64,000 nucleotides of DNA from Aequoribacter fuscus (GCF_009910365.1 NZ_CP036423.1:1116001-1180000), one strand, 5' to 3'. Shown: positions 27,175-37,916, counted from the first letter of the stretch. Notes: a model not told the origin generated them from the letters alone. Program-made: numbers and translations.

Positions 27175-28032
27175 ATGTCAGCAGCACTTGTGAAAGAGTT
27201 GCGTGAGCGTACCGGTTTGGGTTTGCTCGAGTGTAAAAGAGCGCTAGCCGAGGCGGATGGCGATATCGAAAAAGCGATTGAAGAACTGCGAAAGTCTTCG
27301 GGCATGAAGGCTGCGAAAAAAGCCGGTCGAACGGCGGCAGATGGTGTGGTTTTGGCGCGCGTCAGCGAAGACGGCAGCTACGGTCAGTTGGTCGAGGTTA
27401 ATAGCGAAACAGACTTTGTCGCGCGCGATGATAACTTTTTGGGCTTTGCTAACAGCGTCGCTGACGCGGCTTTGTCAGCACGCACGACTGATGTTGCGAG
27501 CGTAATGGCTGGCGACTTAGAAGCAGCCCGTGAAGGTTTGGTTCAAAAGATCGGCGAAAACATCGGTGTTCGTCGTATCGATGCCGTCGACGCTGGCGAC
27601 GGCGTTGTGGGCGCTTACGTGCACGGCAACAACCGTATCGCTGTGCTGGTGGCCCTGCAAGGCGGCGATCAAGATTTAGCGCGTGATGTTGCGATGCATG
27701 TCGCCGCAGTGAACCCGCAGGTTGTATCCCCTGACGATATGCCACAGGAATTGATCGAGAAAGAGAAAGAGATCTACACCGCTCAAGCTCTTGAGTCGGG
27801 GAAGCCGGCAGAAATCGTCGAAAAAATGATCGGCGGTCGTATCAAGAAGTTCTTAGCTGAAAACAGCTTGGTAGAACAAGCCTTTGTTAAAGACCCCGAA
27901 ACGACAGTCGGCAAACTGGTAAGTTCTGCTGGCGCATCTGTTTTGGCTTTCGTCCGTTTTGAAGTGGGCGAGGGTATCGAGGTGCAGAAAGTCGACTTTG
28001 CTGATGAAGTGGCGGCACAGCTGAAAGGCTAA
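27175..28032 (+). CDS. tsf: Elongation factor Ts
   Basis: Guanine-nucleotide exchange factor for EF-Tu, 285 residues. The N-terminal UBA-like start [21 protein letters not shown] and the TDFV motif that contacts EF-Tu ([13 protein letters not shown]) are present. It also has the two core subdomains and the C-terminal module with [21 protein letters not shown] precedes the ATG. A terminator follows, so rpsB-tsf can form a separate transcript from pyrH onward. Confidence 0.98.
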   Translation: MSAALVKELRERTGLGLLECKRALAEADGDIEKAIEELRKSSGMKAAKKAGRTAADGVVLARVSEDGSYGQLVEVNSETDFVARDDNFLGFANSVADAALSARTTDVASVMAGDLEAAREGLVQKIGENIGVRRIDAVDAGDGVVGAYVHGNNRIAVLVALQGGDQDLARDVAMHVAAVNPQVVSPDDMPQELIEKEKEIYTAQALESGKPAEIVEKMIGGRIKKFLAENSLVEQAFVKDPETTVGKLVSSAGASVLAFVRFEVGEGIEVQKVDFADEVAAQLKG

Positions 28033-28060
28033 GCGCTTCGTTGAATCTGAGGTTGCAGAA

Positions 28061-28084
28061 AACCCCGTTTTTACGGGGTTTTTT
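28061..28084 (+). terminator. Rho-independent terminator after tsf
   Basis: AACCCCGT (28061-28068) and ACGGGGTT (28073-28080) form an 8-bp stem with a TTTT loop. The T run at 28079-28084 follows. Confidence 0.9.
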
Positions 28085-28183
28085 GTAGGTAGAAAATTTT
28101 TGATCCAGTCTTGCGTTTATTTCAAGCAGGGCTAGGGTCAGGACACGTTGTGCGTTAACATAGCCATCACTTAGGAGGGGCTC

Positions 28184-28921
28184 ATGGGTCAAAATTCTGC
28201 AGAAAAGAAATATAAACGCATACTCTTAAAATTAAGTGGCGAGGCGCTAACAGGGGAAGAAGCGTTTGGTATCGACCCCAAGATTTTAGATCGAATGGCG
28301 CTTGAGATCGGGCAATTGGTAGGTATTGGCGTTCAGGTGGGTTTGGTTGTCGGCGGCGGCAACTTGTTCCGTGGAGCAGCCCTGCAGAGAGCCGGACTAG
28401 ATCGTGTAACCGGCGATCACATGGGAATGCTGGCTACGGTGATGAACGCGCTCGCGTTGCGTGATGCGCTGGAGCGTTCTAATATTGCAACGCAGGTCTT
28501 ATCGTCGATTCCTATGAGTGGTGTCGTCGACCATTACGATCGACGAAAAGCCATACGAGCCCTGTCTAATGGCGATGTGGTTATTTTTGCCGCCGGCACC
28601 GGTAATCCTTTCTTTACCACCGACTCATCCGCGTGCCTGCGTGGTATCGAGGTTGAGGCCGAGTTGGTCTTGAAAGCAACGAAGGTGGATGGTGTGTATT
28701 CAGCCGATCCCTTCAAAGACCCTGATGCCGTAAAATACGACCGCCTAACTTACGATGAGGTGCTCGACAAGAAGCTGGAAGTTATGGATTTGACTGCCAT
28801 ATGTTTGTGCAGAGATCACAACATGCCAGTGCGCGTGTTTGAAATGGAAAAGCAAGGCGCGTTACTGAACATTGTGCGTGGTGGCACTGACGGCACACTT
28901 ATCGAAGCAGCTAGCGAATAG
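28184..28921 (+). CDS. pyrH: UMP kinase
   Basis: Hexameric bacterial UMP kinase of the amino-acid-kinase fold, making UDP for all pyrimidine nucleotides. It has 245 residues. Signatures are [50 protein letters not shown] and [11 protein letters not shown]. The ribosome site AGGAGGGG is the strongest in the window. The gene lies between the tsf terminator and frr and should have its own promoter in 28085-28183, which I could not place with confidence. Confidence 0.98.
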   Translation: MGQNSAEKKYKRILLKLSGEALTGEEAFGIDPKILDRMALEIGQLVGIGVQVGLVVGGGNLFRGAALQRAGLDRVTGDHMGMLATVMNALALRDALERSNIATQVLSSIPMSGVVDHYDRRKAIRALSNGDVVIFAAGTGNPFFTTDSSACLRGIEVEAELVLKATKVDGVYSADPFKDPDAVKYDRLTYDEVLDKKLEVMDLTAICLCRDHNMPVRVFEMEKQGALLNIVRGGTDGTLIEAASE

Positions 28922-28939
28922 AAACAACGGAGTTACCAA

Positions 28940-29497
28940 GTGATTAACGATATTAGAGAAGAAGCCCAAGCGCGAATGCAAAAAAGTATCGAAGCTCTGG
29001 GCCATAACTTCAATAAAATTAGAACCGGCCGCGCCCACCCAAGCCTGCTCGACGGAATCAAAGTCGAGTATTACGGGTCGGATACCCCGCTCAATCAAGT
29101 AGCCAATATCAATATCGAAGATGCGCGGACGCTTTCTCTTCAAGTGTGGGATCGCACGATGATTTCAGCCGTCGAAAAAGCGATTATGAAGTCAGATTTG
29201 GGGTTGAATCCGTCCAGCGCTGGCGAGGTCATTCGCATTCCCATGCCAATGTTGACCGAGGAAACACGCAAGGGCTACATCAAGCAAGCTCGTGCGGAGG
29301 CCGAGGCGGCACGAGTATCGCTTCGAAACGCCCGTCGCGATGCGATGAGTATGCTAAAGGACCTGGTGAAAGAGAAAGAAATCAGCGAAGACGATGAGCG
29401 TCGCGGTCAAGATGAAGTGCAGAAGTTAACCGACAAGATGGTAAAAAAGGTTGATGAGCTCTTGGCGGCGAAAGAAGCCGACCTGATGGAAATCTAG
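28940..29497 (+). CDS. frr: Ribosome recycling factor
   Basis: With EF-G, splits the ribosome after termination. It has 185 residues, the standard length. Signatures are [41 protein letters not shown] and [19 protein letters not shown]. It starts with GTG at 28940, with GGAG 8 bases before. Confidence 0.98.
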   Translation: MINDIREEAQARMQKSIEALGHNFNKIRTGRAHPSLLDGIKVEYYGSDTPLNQVANINIEDARTLSLQVWDRTMISAVEKAIMKSDLGLNPSSAGEVIRIPMPMLTEETRKGYIKQARAEAEAARVSLRNARRDAMSMLKDLVKEKEISEDDERRGQDEVQKLTDKMVKKVDELLAAKEADLMEI

Positions 29498-29509
29498 ATA
29501 CACATCTGC

Positions 29510-30280
29510 ATGGTTGCTGCCAATAACAACGCGGTGCTTAGAAACGCCGCCTTAGCCCCGAAACCTAAACACGTTGCTATCATCATGGATGGGAACAATC
29601 GTTGGGCAAAACGTCGAAACTTATCGAGCTCGGCCGGTCATAAAGCTGGCGTTGAGGCAGTGAGAGGTGTACTCGACTCCTGCAAGCTGCACCAAATAGA
29701 CGTGCTTACTTTGTTTGCTTTTAGTAGCGAGAACTGGCGACGACCGCGGCCCGAGGTGCGAGCCCTGATGGCGTTGTTTATGCGCTATTTGCGCAATGAG
29801 GTGCAGGAATTGCACGAAGACGGCGTGCAAATAAAATTCATTGGTCGCCGTGATCGATTAAGCGCGCGGGTCGTGCAATTGATGGAGCGAAGCGAAGCCT
29901 TGACGGCTGACAACCACCGATCGACGCTGGTGATTGCGGTGGATTACGGTGGTCGTTGGGATATCGCGCAAGCGAGTTTGCGCCTCGCGGCTGACATTCA
30001 GGCCGGGCGCGTTGATGCAAACAGTGTCAACGAGACGATGATGTCTGAGTATCTGGTAACTGGGCATCTGCCCGAGCCAGATTTGTGCATTAGAACCGGC
30101 GGTGACGCCAGAGTCAGCAATTTTATGCTGTGGCAATTTGCGTACACCGAGTTTTATTTTACCGACACATTGTGGCCTGATTTTGACAGAACAGCCTTTG
30201 AGCACGCTTTGATAGATTTTGGTAGCAGAGATCGACGGTTCGGTGGTCGGAACGAGGAGGTTGCCCATGTTAATGGCTAG
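29510..30280 (+). CDS. uppS: Undecaprenyl diphosphate synthase
   Basis: cis-Prenyltransferase making the C55 carrier for peptidoglycan and O-antigen, 256 residues. The P-loop-like HVAIIMDGNNRWAKRR has the catalytic Asp; it has Asn where E. coli has Gly (DGNG). Other motifs are FAFSSENWRRPRPEV, DYGGRWDI, IRTGGDARVSNFMLWQ and RDRRFGG. The ribosome site before the ATG at 29510 is weak. Its end overlaps cdsA by 14 bases. Confidence 0.96.
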   Translation: MVAANNNAVLRNAALAPKPKHVAIIMDGNNRWAKRRNLSSSAGHKAGVEAVRGVLDSCKLHQIDVLTLFAFSSENWRRPRPEVRALMALFMRYLRNEVQELHEDGVQIKFIGRRDRLSARVVQLMERSEALTADNHRSTLVIAVDYGGRWDIAQASLRLAADIQAGRVDANSVNETMMSEYLVTGHLPEPDLCIRTGGDARVSNFMLWQFAYTEFYFTDTLWPDFDRTAFEHALIDFGSRDRRFGGRNEEVAHVNG

Positions 30281-31103
30281 AATTGCCACGGCAGTGCCTC
30301 TAGCACTCATGTTCATCGGCCTGGTTTTGTTCGCATCGCCTTCTTTGCTTGCTGCTGTCTTTGGCTTGTTTGTACTCATGGGTGCGTGGGAGTGGACGCG
30401 GCTATCAGGACTTGCCTCATTCGTTTTGCGCAGTCTATTTTTAGTGTTGATTGTGGCAGGGTTGATCGCAGGCAGTGTGCAATTGCAATTGTTGGCGCAG
30501 GTTCAGCGCTTAAATGTGCAGTCAGTGATGGGCGTTGCATGTCTGGCTTGGGCAGTGGCGATGCTCTGGATTAAAGGCTATCCGAGTAGCGCGATTTTAT
30601 GGCGCAGCCGAGTCATGCGCTTAATCATGGGTTACCTGATGCTCGTGCCTGCCTGGATTGCTGTTATGTTCTTGCTGAGCGTCCCCTTGGGGCGAGTGGT
30701 TTTGATTTGTATGGTCGCAACAGTTGTTGTGGCAGATGTCGGTGCCTATTTTTCAGGCCGACTCCTAGGGCGTCACAAACTCGCGCCAAACGTGAGTCCG
30801 GGCAAGACATGGGAGGGCTTTTGGGGCGGTTTTCTGGCCTGTGCTGGCTTTGGCGTTTTGCTTTGGTGGTTGCGTCCGGTTGAAGTTTCGCATTTAAATT
30901 TGGCTGCAATTTTGGCCATAACGCTGGCAACGGCTCTCGCCTCAGTTGTTGGCGATCTGATGGTCAGCATGGTAAAGCGCGAAAGCGGGCATAAAGACAG
31001 TGGTAACTTGTTGCCCGGGCATGGTGGTGTCTTGGATCGCCTCGATAGTATCTGCGGCGCGGCACCGATTTTTGCTTTGGGTTACATGCTGGCGAATTGG
31101 TGA
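30267..31103 (+). CDS. cdsA: Phosphatidate cytidylyltransferase
   Basis: Inner-membrane CDP-diacylglycerol synthase feeding all phospholipids, 278 residues with about eight helices. The CdsA signature near the C-terminus is clear: [20 protein letters not shown] followed by GVLDRLDS. The ATG at 30267 sits inside the end of uppS with GAGGAGG upstream; an in-frame start at 30219 is less likely because it would add a hydrophilic stretch before the first helix. Confidence 0.95.
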   Translation: MLMARIATAVPLALMFIGLVLFASPSLLAAVFGLFVLMGAWEWTRLSGLASFVLRSLFLVLIVAGLIAGSVQLQLLAQVQRLNVQSVMGVACLAWAVAMLWIKGYPSSAILWRSRVMRLIMGYLMLVPAWIAVMFLLSVPLGRVVLICMVATVVVADVGAYFSGRLLGRHKLAPNVSPGKTWEGFWGGFLACAGFGVLLWWLRPVEVSHLNLAAILAITLATALASVVGDLMVSMVKRESGHKDSGNLLPGHGGVLDRLDSICGAAPIFALGYMLANW

Positions 31104-32299
31104 TGGAGTCCCCAACTCAGCAGTCCGTTGCGGTATTGGGTGCGACCGGATCGATTGGTGCCAGTACCTTAGATGTGTTGGCGCGTCATCCTCGTCGATT
31201 TAAAGTGACTGTGCTGGCGGCGAATACCTCGGTTGATCAGATGATTGGATTGTGTCAGTTGCACAATCCACGCTATGCCCACATGGCCGACAGTGACAGT
31301 GCTGAGCGCTTGGCTGAGGCTCTGGCTCACACTGACACTCAGGTTATGACGGGTAGCGATGAGCTTTGCTCATTGGTCCAGAGTGCCGAGGTCGACGTGG
31401 TGATGGCTGCGATCGTCGGCGCTGCCGGATTGCTTTCGACTCTGGCTGCGGCAAATGCGGGTAAAAAACTGTTACTTGCGAATAAAGAATCGCTGGTGAT
31501 GGCGGGCGCTTTGTTGATGGATGCTGCAGAAAGGTCAGGTGCTGCGATTTTACCCATCGACTCTGAGCACAATGCCATATTCCAGTGTCTTGCGAGTGAT
31601 GATCGCGCCGTGCCGAATCTAGAGGGTGTTCGTTCGATTATTTTGACGGCGTCGGGTGGGCCATTTCGCCTATGGGAGGCGGATGCAATTCAGCGCGCGA
31701 CACCGGCTCAGGCGATAGCTCATCCGAATTGGAGTATGGGCGCAAAAATATCAGTGGATTCGGCCAGCTTGATGAATAAAGGTCTTGAGCTGATAGAGGC
31801 TAGCTGGCTGTTTCGTATGCCTGCTTCTCAGATAGAGGTTGTGGTGCACCCACAAAGTATCGTTCACTCGATGGTGCGATACGATGATGGCAGCGTGCTC
31901 GCACAGCTGGGCAATCCGGATATGAGAACGCCAATCGCTTACGGTTTGGCTTGGCCTGAACGCATTGATGCGGGCGTTAAGCCGCTCGATTTTTTAAGTA
32001 TGGGTACCTTGGAGTTCGAATCCGCCGATACCACTCGTTTTCCGTGTTTGCGATTGGCGAGAGAAGCTGCGGCGGCAGGCGGCACGGCGAGCGCGATCAT
32101 CAATGCGGCAAACGAGGTGGCGGTGGAGGCTTTTCTAGCCCAGCGAATTGAATTCGGTAATATTCCCAAAATCGTCGAAAATACTCTCGCGAGTGTCGTC
32201 AATCGGGAACCGGAGTCGATTGACGTGGTCTTAGAACAGGACCGTTTGGCGAGACAGTTTGCCTCGGTTGACGTTGAGCGCATGCGAAAAGGACTTTGA
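31103..32299 (+). CDS. dxr: 1-deoxy-D-xylulose 5-phosphate reductoisomerase
   Basis: NADPH- and metal-dependent second enzyme of the MEP isoprenoid pathway, 398 residues. [11 protein letters not shown] binds [15 protein letters not shown] and [11 protein letters not shown] hold metal and substrate residues, and SWLFRM and [10 protein letters not shown] follow. The ATG overlaps the cdsA stop by one base (TGATG). It supplies precursors used by UppS two genes upstream. Confidence 0.97.
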   Translation: MESPTQQSVAVLGATGSIGASTLDVLARHPRRFKVTVLAANTSVDQMIGLCQLHNPRYAHMADSDSAERLAEALAHTDTQVMTGSDELCSLVQSAEVDVVMAAIVGAAGLLSTLAAANAGKKLLLANKESLVMAGALLMDAAERSGAAILPIDSEHNAIFQCLASDDRAVPNLEGVRSIILTASGGPFRLWEADAIQRATPAQAIAHPNWSMGAKISVDSASLMNKGLELIEASWLFRMPASQIEVVVHPQSIVHSMVRYDDGSVLAQLGNPDMRTPIAYGLAWPERIDAGVKPLDFLSMGTLEFESADTTRFPCLRLAREAAAAGGTASAIINAANEVAVEAFLAQRIEFGNIPKIVENTLASVVNREPESIDVVLEQDRLARQFASVDVERMRKGL

Positions 32300-32301
32300 T
32301 C

Positions 32302-33660
32302 GTGTTCGATATTATTCAAACAGTTTTCATGCTTGCCGTTACGCTCGGTATTGTTGTGACAGTACACGAGTTTGGTCATTTTTGGGTGGCTAGACGCTGC
32401 GGCGTGAAAGTATTGAAGTTCTCCGTTGGGTTCGGTCGCTCGGTGTGGTCCCGGCAGGCACAAGATGGCGTTGAATATGCTATCGGCGTATTGCCCCTCG
32501 GTGGCTACGTCAAAATGCTAGACGAGCGCGAGGCGCCCGTCGATGCAGACCTGAAAGCCCAGGCTTTTAATAACAAGTCGCCTGCTCAGCGTATTGCAAT
32601 TGCTGCAGCGGGACCGATGTTCAATTTTATACTGGCCATCATCGTCTACTTCGTGCTTTTTCTCGCTGGAGAACGCGGCCTCGCGCCAGTAATCGGAAGC
32701 GTCGAGCCGGGCAGTATTGCCGAAATGGCCGGCTTGGAGTCCGATCAAGAAATCGTTGCGATCGACGGACAAAAGACACTGACTTGGCAGGCGGTGAATT
32801 TCGCTCTGCTGGAACGGCTCGGCGACTCTGGGACAATAGAATTTTCAGTGATTTATCCGCCCAGCCAGCAGGTTTACAGCTCACAGGCGAATTTGGATCG
32901 ATGGTTAGCCGGAGCGGAAGACGTCGATCTCATTCGGGAGTTGGGTATCGAGCCTTACCGCCCTGTCATTCCGGCAATAATCGGAGGCTTGGCCGATGAT
33001 GGAGCTGCAATGAAAGCGGGTCTGCAGGTTGGTGATGAGTTTGTGTCAATTGATGGCAGCACGATCTCAGATTGGATGGCGCTTGTCGAAGAGGTTAAAC
33101 GCTCCGCTGGGCAAGAGCGTTGGTTGGGAATACTGCGTGACGGGCTGCCTTTAACGGTCGCGGTGCAAATTGAGGCTGCCGTGGTAGACGGAGACACAAT
33201 AGGGCGCCTAGGGGTGTATCCGGCGGCTGTCGAGTTCCCTGTGGATATGGTCCGCTACTTAGAGCGAGGTCCGATTGAGTCTTTGGCGGCAGCCCTAGAG
33301 CGCACCGGAGCGCTGGTGGTGTTTACGCTGGACTCGATGAAGAAGATGGTGGAGGGCTTGATATCCCCAAAAAACTTGAGCGGTCCGATTACGATTGCTA
33401 AAGTGGCCACCGCGACGGCCGAGCGCGGCTGGGCGAGTTATTTTGAGTTTATAGCCTTGCTGAGTGTCAGTCTGGGCGTCTTAAATTTATTGCCCATTCC
33501 AGTGCTTGATGGTGGTCACATATTGTACTATGCAATAGAGTGGATAGCGGGGCGGCCAGTACCTGAGCGTGTTCAAATTATGGGCTACCAAATTGGCTTA
33601 TTTTTGGTTACCTGTTTAATGGTATTTGCGTTGTATAATGATGTGGCTCGATTGGGCTGA
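32302..33660 (+). CDS. rseP: Site-2 protease RseP
   Basis: Intramembrane zinc protease that cleaves RseA in the sigma-E envelope stress response, 452 residues. HEFGH (residues 22-26) is the metal site in the first helix, two PDZ domains lie between about 110 and 300, and LLPIPVLDGGHI holds the third metal ligand. The GTG at 32302 has AAGGA at good distance; the TTG at 32296 that overlaps the dxr stop is too close to that site. Its neighbour bamA is a typical sigma-E target. Confidence 0.96.
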   Translation: MFDIIQTVFMLAVTLGIVVTVHEFGHFWVARRCGVKVLKFSVGFGRSVWSRQAQDGVEYAIGVLPLGGYVKMLDEREAPVDADLKAQAFNNKSPAQRIAIAAAGPMFNFILAIIVYFVLFLAGERGLAPVIGSVEPGSIAEMAGLESDQEIVAIDGQKTLTWQAVNFALLERLGDSGTIEFSVIYPPSQQVYSSQANLDRWLAGAEDVDLIRELGIEPYRPVIPAIIGGLADDGAAMKAGLQVGDEFVSIDGSTISDWMALVEEVKRSAGQERWLGILRDGLPLTVAVQIEAAVVDGDTIGRLGVYPAAVEFPVDMVRYLERGPIESLAAALERTGALVVFTLDSMKKMVEGLISPKNLSGPITIAKVATATAERGWASYFEFIALLSVSLGVLNLLPIPVLDGGHILYYAIEWIAGRPVPERVQIMGYQIGLFLVTCLMVFALYNDVARLG

Positions 33661-33719
33661 GGGAAAATCAATAATCTCGAAGCGTCTAACGTTAACGAGT
33701 GACATAAATAAGGGTTACC

Positions 33720-36317
33720 TTGAAATTTTTATCTAGATTACTTGCTGTTGTGGGCATCACTCTGTTGGCTCATCACGCCAGCGCAGAGCCGTTTCAAGTA
33801 AGTGATATACGTGTAGAAGGTTTACAGCGTATATCGGCGGGCAGTGTGTTTGCGGCACTTCCGCTGGCAGTGGGTGACACCGCGACGCCGGCGTCATTGC
33901 GGCAAGCGAGCCGCAACTTGTTCAATACCGGCAACTTCGATGACATTCAGATCGGTCGAGACGGGTCAGTGCTCGTGATCATCGTCGCTGAGCGCCCCAG
34001 CATTAGTGAGATTAACATAGATGGCAATAAAGCCATTGAGACCGAGGCATTGCTTGATGGCTTGCGGGGCGCGGGCTTGGCCGTTGGGCAGGTGTTTCAG
34101 CGCTCCACTCTGGAAGGCATGCAGTTGGAACTTCAAAGGCAGTATGTGCAACAAGGGCGTTATGATGCTGCGATCGAAACCGATGTCATTCCAGAACCGC
34201 GCAACCGCGTTTCTGTCAATATAACAATTGACGAGGGAACGCCGGCGCGCATTAAGCACATAAATATCGTGGGTAATACCCTGTTTGATGAAGACGAATT
34301 AACCAAAGAGTTTGAGCTGAAAACGGGCGGTTGGCTGTCATTCTTCACGAGTGATGATAAGTACTCGAAGGAGAAGCTCACGGGTGATCTTGAAAAGTTA
34401 ACCTCTTACTATCAGGACCGCGGCTACTTACAGTTTGCGATTGATTCCACTCAGGTAGCAGTGTCTCCCGATAAGAGTGCGGTGTACATCACCGCTAACA
34501 TCACAGAGGGCGATAAGTTTACCGTGGCGTCGGTTGATCTATCCGGGGATTTAGTCGTCGACAAGCCCCTGCTCATGCCCTTTGTTTTGATCAAAGAAGA
34601 GCAAACTTACAATCAGGCTGCGGTCACGGCGACGGAAGAGTACCTCACGCAGCGCTTAGGTAATGAGGGCTATAATTTTGCCAAGGTCACGGGCATTCCC
34701 GACATCAACGAAGAAGACAACACCGTTGATATGAAATTCTTTATCGACCCAGGTAAACGCACCTATGTGCGACGTATTACGTTTGCGGGTAACGAGCTCA
34801 CCTCAGATGAGGTGTTGCGCCGAGAGATGCGGCAAATGGAGAGCGCGCCAGCGTCTCAAGCTATGATTGATCAGTCTCGCGTGCGCCTAGAGCGACTGGG
34901 ATATTTCAGTAAAGCGGAAGTCGAAACGCTGCCCGTGCCCGGCACGGACGACCTGATCGACGTCGCCTTCACCGTAGAAGAGCAGTCGTCTGGCTCTATT
35001 TCAGGTAGCGTAGGTTATGCACAAGATGCGGGTTTGATTCTGGGTTTGAACCTAGAACAGGCCAACTTTTTGGGTAGCGGCAAGAGCATTGGCTTGGGCA
35101 TTAACAGCTCGCAGTACCAAGACCTTTACAATATTTCTTACACCAACCCTTACTTCACGGAAGACGGTGTGAGTCGTGGCTTTAGCATATTTTACCGAGC
35201 GACAGATTTGTCTGAAATTAACGTCGCGAGTTACACCACCGATACCGTTGGTGGGGCGATTTCGTTCGGTTACCCGATTAAAGAAACACAACGCATAGGT
35301 CTGAACTTCGGGGTCAACTCGACGACGATTACGGCGGGCCGTTATGCTGTGCAAGAAATCAAAGCAAGTCCGCGTCTTGAGACGGGTATTGAGGGCTGGT
35401 ATGAGCAAGCGGTGCGAGATGACACTGGGGCATACACCTCAGTAGAGGTGTTCAACCCGATTGATACGCTTCCATTCTCTGCGCTAACAAACGCGGACGT
35501 TACCGGTTTCTTGGATGAGAATGGCGATGATTTCTTTAACTACACGATTACGGCCTCGTGGTTGCAGTCGACCTTAAACCGGGGTCGATTGGCTACGCGT
35601 GGTGCTTCACAGTCGGTGTCTTTGGAACTGTCTCTGCCGGGCTCAGATCTTGAATTTTACAAACTCAATTACCGCGGCGAATTGTTCCTGCCACTGTCAG
35701 AATTATTCACTTTGCGATTCAGAACCGAGCTCGGCTACGGCGATGGATTTGGCAGTACGACGGAATTGCCCTTCTTTGAACATTTCTACGCGGGCGGCTT
35801 TGGTTCGGTACGCGGCTTTGAGAACAATACTCTCGGCCCCAGGAGTACGCCTCCAGCGACTTATACCATCTCGCGGCCAGTGACTGGTATTGATGCCGAT
35901 GGTATTCCCACCGAAGTTGGTGGGCCCGACGGCACTCAATTTGGGTATGTTTTGGACCCATCTACCGGGAAACTTGCCTACACGGCGATTCAAGATAATG
36001 ACCCCGATCCGTTTGGTGGTAACGTTTTGATCGAAGGTAGCATTGAGCTGTTGTTCCCGATGCCCTTCATTGAAGACCGCAGCAAGTTGCGTTCCGCCTT
36101 CTTCATTGACGCGGGCAACGTATTTAACACCAACTGCTCGGCGATTCAGTTGAATTGCTTTGATATTGATGCCGGCGAGCTCCGCTATTCGGTGGGTGTA
36201 GGGGTGAGTTGGATTACCGGATTTGGACCGATGACGTTTAGCTTGGCGAAGCCTATGAACGCGGGTCCAGACGATCGCGAAGAAGCCTTCCAGTTTACTT
36301 TGGGTCGTGGATTTTAA
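33720..36317 (+). CDS. bamA: Outer-membrane protein assembly factor BamA
   Basis: Essential Omp85 protein that inserts beta-barrels in the outer membrane. It has 865 residues, about 55 more than E. coli BamA. A signal peptide (cleavage likely after HHASA, residue 22) precedes five POTRA domains (about 24-425) and a 16-strand barrel ending in Phe. The barrel carries the loop 6 signature VRGFENN; this loop is longer than in E. coli and rich in Pro, Gly and Asp (about residues 705-765). The start is TTG at 33720 with AAGGG upstream. skp follows directly, forming an envelope biogenesis set with lpxD-fabZ-lpxA-lpxB. Confidence 0.97.
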   Translation: MKFLSRLLAVVGITLLAHHASAEPFQVSDIRVEGLQRISAGSVFAALPLAVGDTATPASLRQASRNLFNTGNFDDIQIGRDGSVLVIIVAERPSISEINIDGNKAIETEALLDGLRGAGLAVGQVFQRSTLEGMQLELQRQYVQQGRYDAAIETDVIPEPRNRVSVNITIDEGTPARIKHINIVGNTLFDEDELTKEFELKTGGWLSFFTSDDKYSKEKLTGDLEKLTSYYQDRGYLQFAIDSTQVAVSPDKSAVYITANITEGDKFTVASVDLSGDLVVDKPLLMPFVLIKEEQTYNQAAVTATEEYLTQRLGNEGYNFAKVTGIPDINEEDNTVDMKFFIDPGKRTYVRRITFAGNELTSDEVLRREMRQMESAPASQAMIDQSRVRLERLGYFSKAEVETLPVPGTDDLIDVAFTVEEQSSGSISGSVGYAQDAGLILGLNLEQANFLGSGKSIGLGINSSQYQDLYNISYTNPYFTEDGVSRGFSIFYRATDLSEINVASYTTDTVGGAISFGYPIKETQRIGLNFGVNSTTITAGRYAVQEIKASPRLETGIEGWYEQAVRDDTGAYTSVEVFNPIDTLPFSALTNADVTGFLDENGDDFFNYTITASWLQSTLNRGRLATRGASQSVSLELSLPGSDLEFYKLNYRGELFLPLSELFTLRFRTELGYGDGFGSTTELPFFEHFYAGGFGSVRGFENNTLGPRSTPPATYTISRPVTGIDADGIPTEVGGPDGTQFGYVLDPSTGKLAYTAIQDNDPDPFGGNVLIEGSIELLFPMPFIEDRSKLRSAFFIDAGNVFNTNCSAIQLNCFDIDAGELRYSVGVGVSWITGFGPMTFSLAKPMNAGPDDREEAFQFTLGRGF

Positions 36318-36339
36318 TTTTAATTGTTAGGAGAAAACT

Positions 36340-36870
36340 GTGTTAAAAATAACGAAAGGGTTGGTGTTTGTTGCGGCTTTGTTAGCGTCGTTTCAGGTTG
36401 CTGCGCAAGGGCGTATTGCTGTAGTCAATATCGAGACGGCAATTCTGAGCACAGACTCTGCGCAAGCTTCATTGAAAGCGCTGGCTGATAAGCCTGACTT
36501 CAAAGAGCGCAAAGAGAAATTTGAAGATCTCTTGAAAAAGTATGAAGAGGACGCGGCGGCGTTTCAAAAAGATTCAGCGGTGCTGACTGACGAGCAAAAA
36601 GCGAACAAGATTAAATCCTTGAAAGATCAGGAAGACGAGATCAAGTTGCATCAGACGAAGCTGCAAGAAGCTCAGCAAATGGAAGCGCAAATGATTTTGC
36701 GCAACATGAGTCAGGCCACTCAAGAAGTACTGCGTGATTTGATTACGACAGAGAGCATTGGTTTATTATTGCCGGCAAATGCGGTGATGCATGCAGACAA
36801 CAGCTACAACATCACGGCAAAACTGACGGACAAGCTAAATCAGAAGCTAGCAGAAGCGTCGGCTAAGTAA
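36340..36870 (+). CDS. skp: Periplasmic chaperone Skp/OmpH
   Basis: Trimeric jellyfish-shaped holdase that carries unfolded outer-membrane proteins to BamA, 176 residues. It has a signal peptide (cleavage near VAAQG, residue 22), the conserved start RIAVVNIETAI, and a long charged helical hairpin (residues about 60-125, rich in Lys, Glu and Gln). The GTG start has AGGAG upstream. Confidence 0.94.
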   Translation: MLKITKGLVFVAALLASFQVAAQGRIAVVNIETAILSTDSAQASLKALADKPDFKERKEKFEDLLKKYEEDAAAFQKDSAVLTDEQKANKIKSLKDQEDEIKLHQTKLQEAQQMEAQMILRNMSQATQEVLRDLITTESIGLLLPANAVMHADNSYNITAKLTDKLNQKLAEASAK

Positions 36871-36877
36871 GGACACC

Positions 36878-36892
36878 ATGTTCTTGTGTTAG
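36878..36892 (+). other. Four-codon mini-ORF overlapping the lpxD start
   Basis: ATG TTC TTG TGT TAG with AAGGA ideally placed before the ATG. It overlaps the GTG start of lpxD (36886) in another frame. It could couple translation of lpxD to termination of this peptide, or be chance. Confidence 0.35.
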
Positions 36893-37914
36893 CGAGTATT
36901 CTAGCTGAGCATTTACAGCTCGAATTGGTCGGCAATGACCGTGATATCTCGGCCATCGCCCCAATTCATACAGCGAGCTCAACGGAGCTCGCTTTCGTTT
37001 CGCAAGCACGATTTTTGAGCCAACTGGCCTTAACAAGGGCCGGTGTGGTCATTATAAAGCCAGCGTGGTCTGATCGCGTCCCTGAGGGTTGTGCCGCGAT
37101 ATTGGCATCCGATCCTTATTTGGCTTTCGCGCGAGCGACCCATTATTTCGCAGCAGCTAAAGAGCTTGCGACGGGCATTCATCCGAGTGCGCAAGTGCAT
37201 CCCGAGGCAACAGTCGATGCTACTGCGGCTGTTGGCGCTCATGTATCAGTCGGGCGAGGCACCGAAATTGGTCCGTGTGTGACCATAGGCGCAAATGTGA
37301 GTATCGCTGATCATTGCAAGATAGGCGCTGGTAGCCGTCTTGAAGCCGGCGTAGTGGTATACTCGGACGTGCATATTGGCCAACGCTGTCGTATCCACAG
37401 CAATGCTGTCATTGGCAGCGACGGGTTCGGTTTTGCACCGAGTCCAGAGGGCTGGGTAAAGATCGAACAGCTAGGAGGCGTACGTATTGGTGACGACTGT
37501 GATATCGGTGCCAATACAGTGATTGACCGAGGCGCGTTACAGCATACTGTGTTGGGCAACAACGTGATAATCGATAATCTCGTCCAAGTTGCCCACAATT
37601 GTATTATTGGCGATCAGACCGCGATCGCAGCCTGTGTGGGACTGGCGGGAAGCACGCGAATCGGTAGGCGTTGCACTCTCGCGGGCGGTGTTGGGGTGGT
37701 AGGTCATCTGGATATCTGTGACGATGTTCATGTGACGGCGATGAGTATGGTGACTAAGTCGATTATTGAGCCCGGATCTTATTCGTCTGGTACCACGATG
37801 ATGCCATCGGTCGAATGGCGAAAAAGTGCGGTTAGAATGGGACAGTTGGAAAACTTGAACAAGCGAGTTCAGCAACTGGAAAAATTATTGAGCAAGGAAA
37901 CTCGAGATCAATAG
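36886..37914 (+). CDS. lpxD: UDP-3-O-acylglucosamine N-acyltransferase
   Basis: Third step of lipid A synthesis, 342 residues. The N-terminal uridine-binding domain is followed by hexapeptide repeats (about 105-290) and a C-terminal helix. The catalytic His lies in [28 protein letters not shown] and NTVIDRGAL are typical LpxD segments. The N-terminus is a few residues shorter than in E. coli. The GTG at 36886 is the only start that keeps the conserved [13 protein letters not shown] stretch; its ribosome site is badly spaced for it but suits an overlapping mini-ORF at 36878. Confidence 0.93.
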   Translation: MLASILAEHLQLELVGNDRDISAIAPIHTASSTELAFVSQARFLSQLALTRAGVVIIKPAWSDRVPEGCAAILASDPYLAFARATHYFAAAKELATGIHPSAQVHPEATVDATAAVGAHVSVGRGTEIGPCVTIGANVSIADHCKIGAGSRLEAGVVVYSDVHIGQRCRIHSNAVIGSDGFGFAPSPEGWVKIEQLGGVRIGDDCDIGANTVIDRGALQHTVLGNNVIIDNLVQVAHNCIIGDQTAIAACVGLAGSTRIGRRCTLAGGVGVVGHLDICDDVHVTAMSMVTKSIIEPGSYSSGTTMMPSVEWRKSAVRMGQLENLNKRVQQLEKLLSKETRDQ

Positions 37915-37916
37915 CA

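Noticed and set aside
29580-29600. UppS with Asn in place of Gly in the DGNG motif as a defective enzyme
   Set aside because: The catalytic Asp and all other motifs are intact, and I believe DGNN occurs in pseudomonad-type enzymes, so it is a lineage variant.
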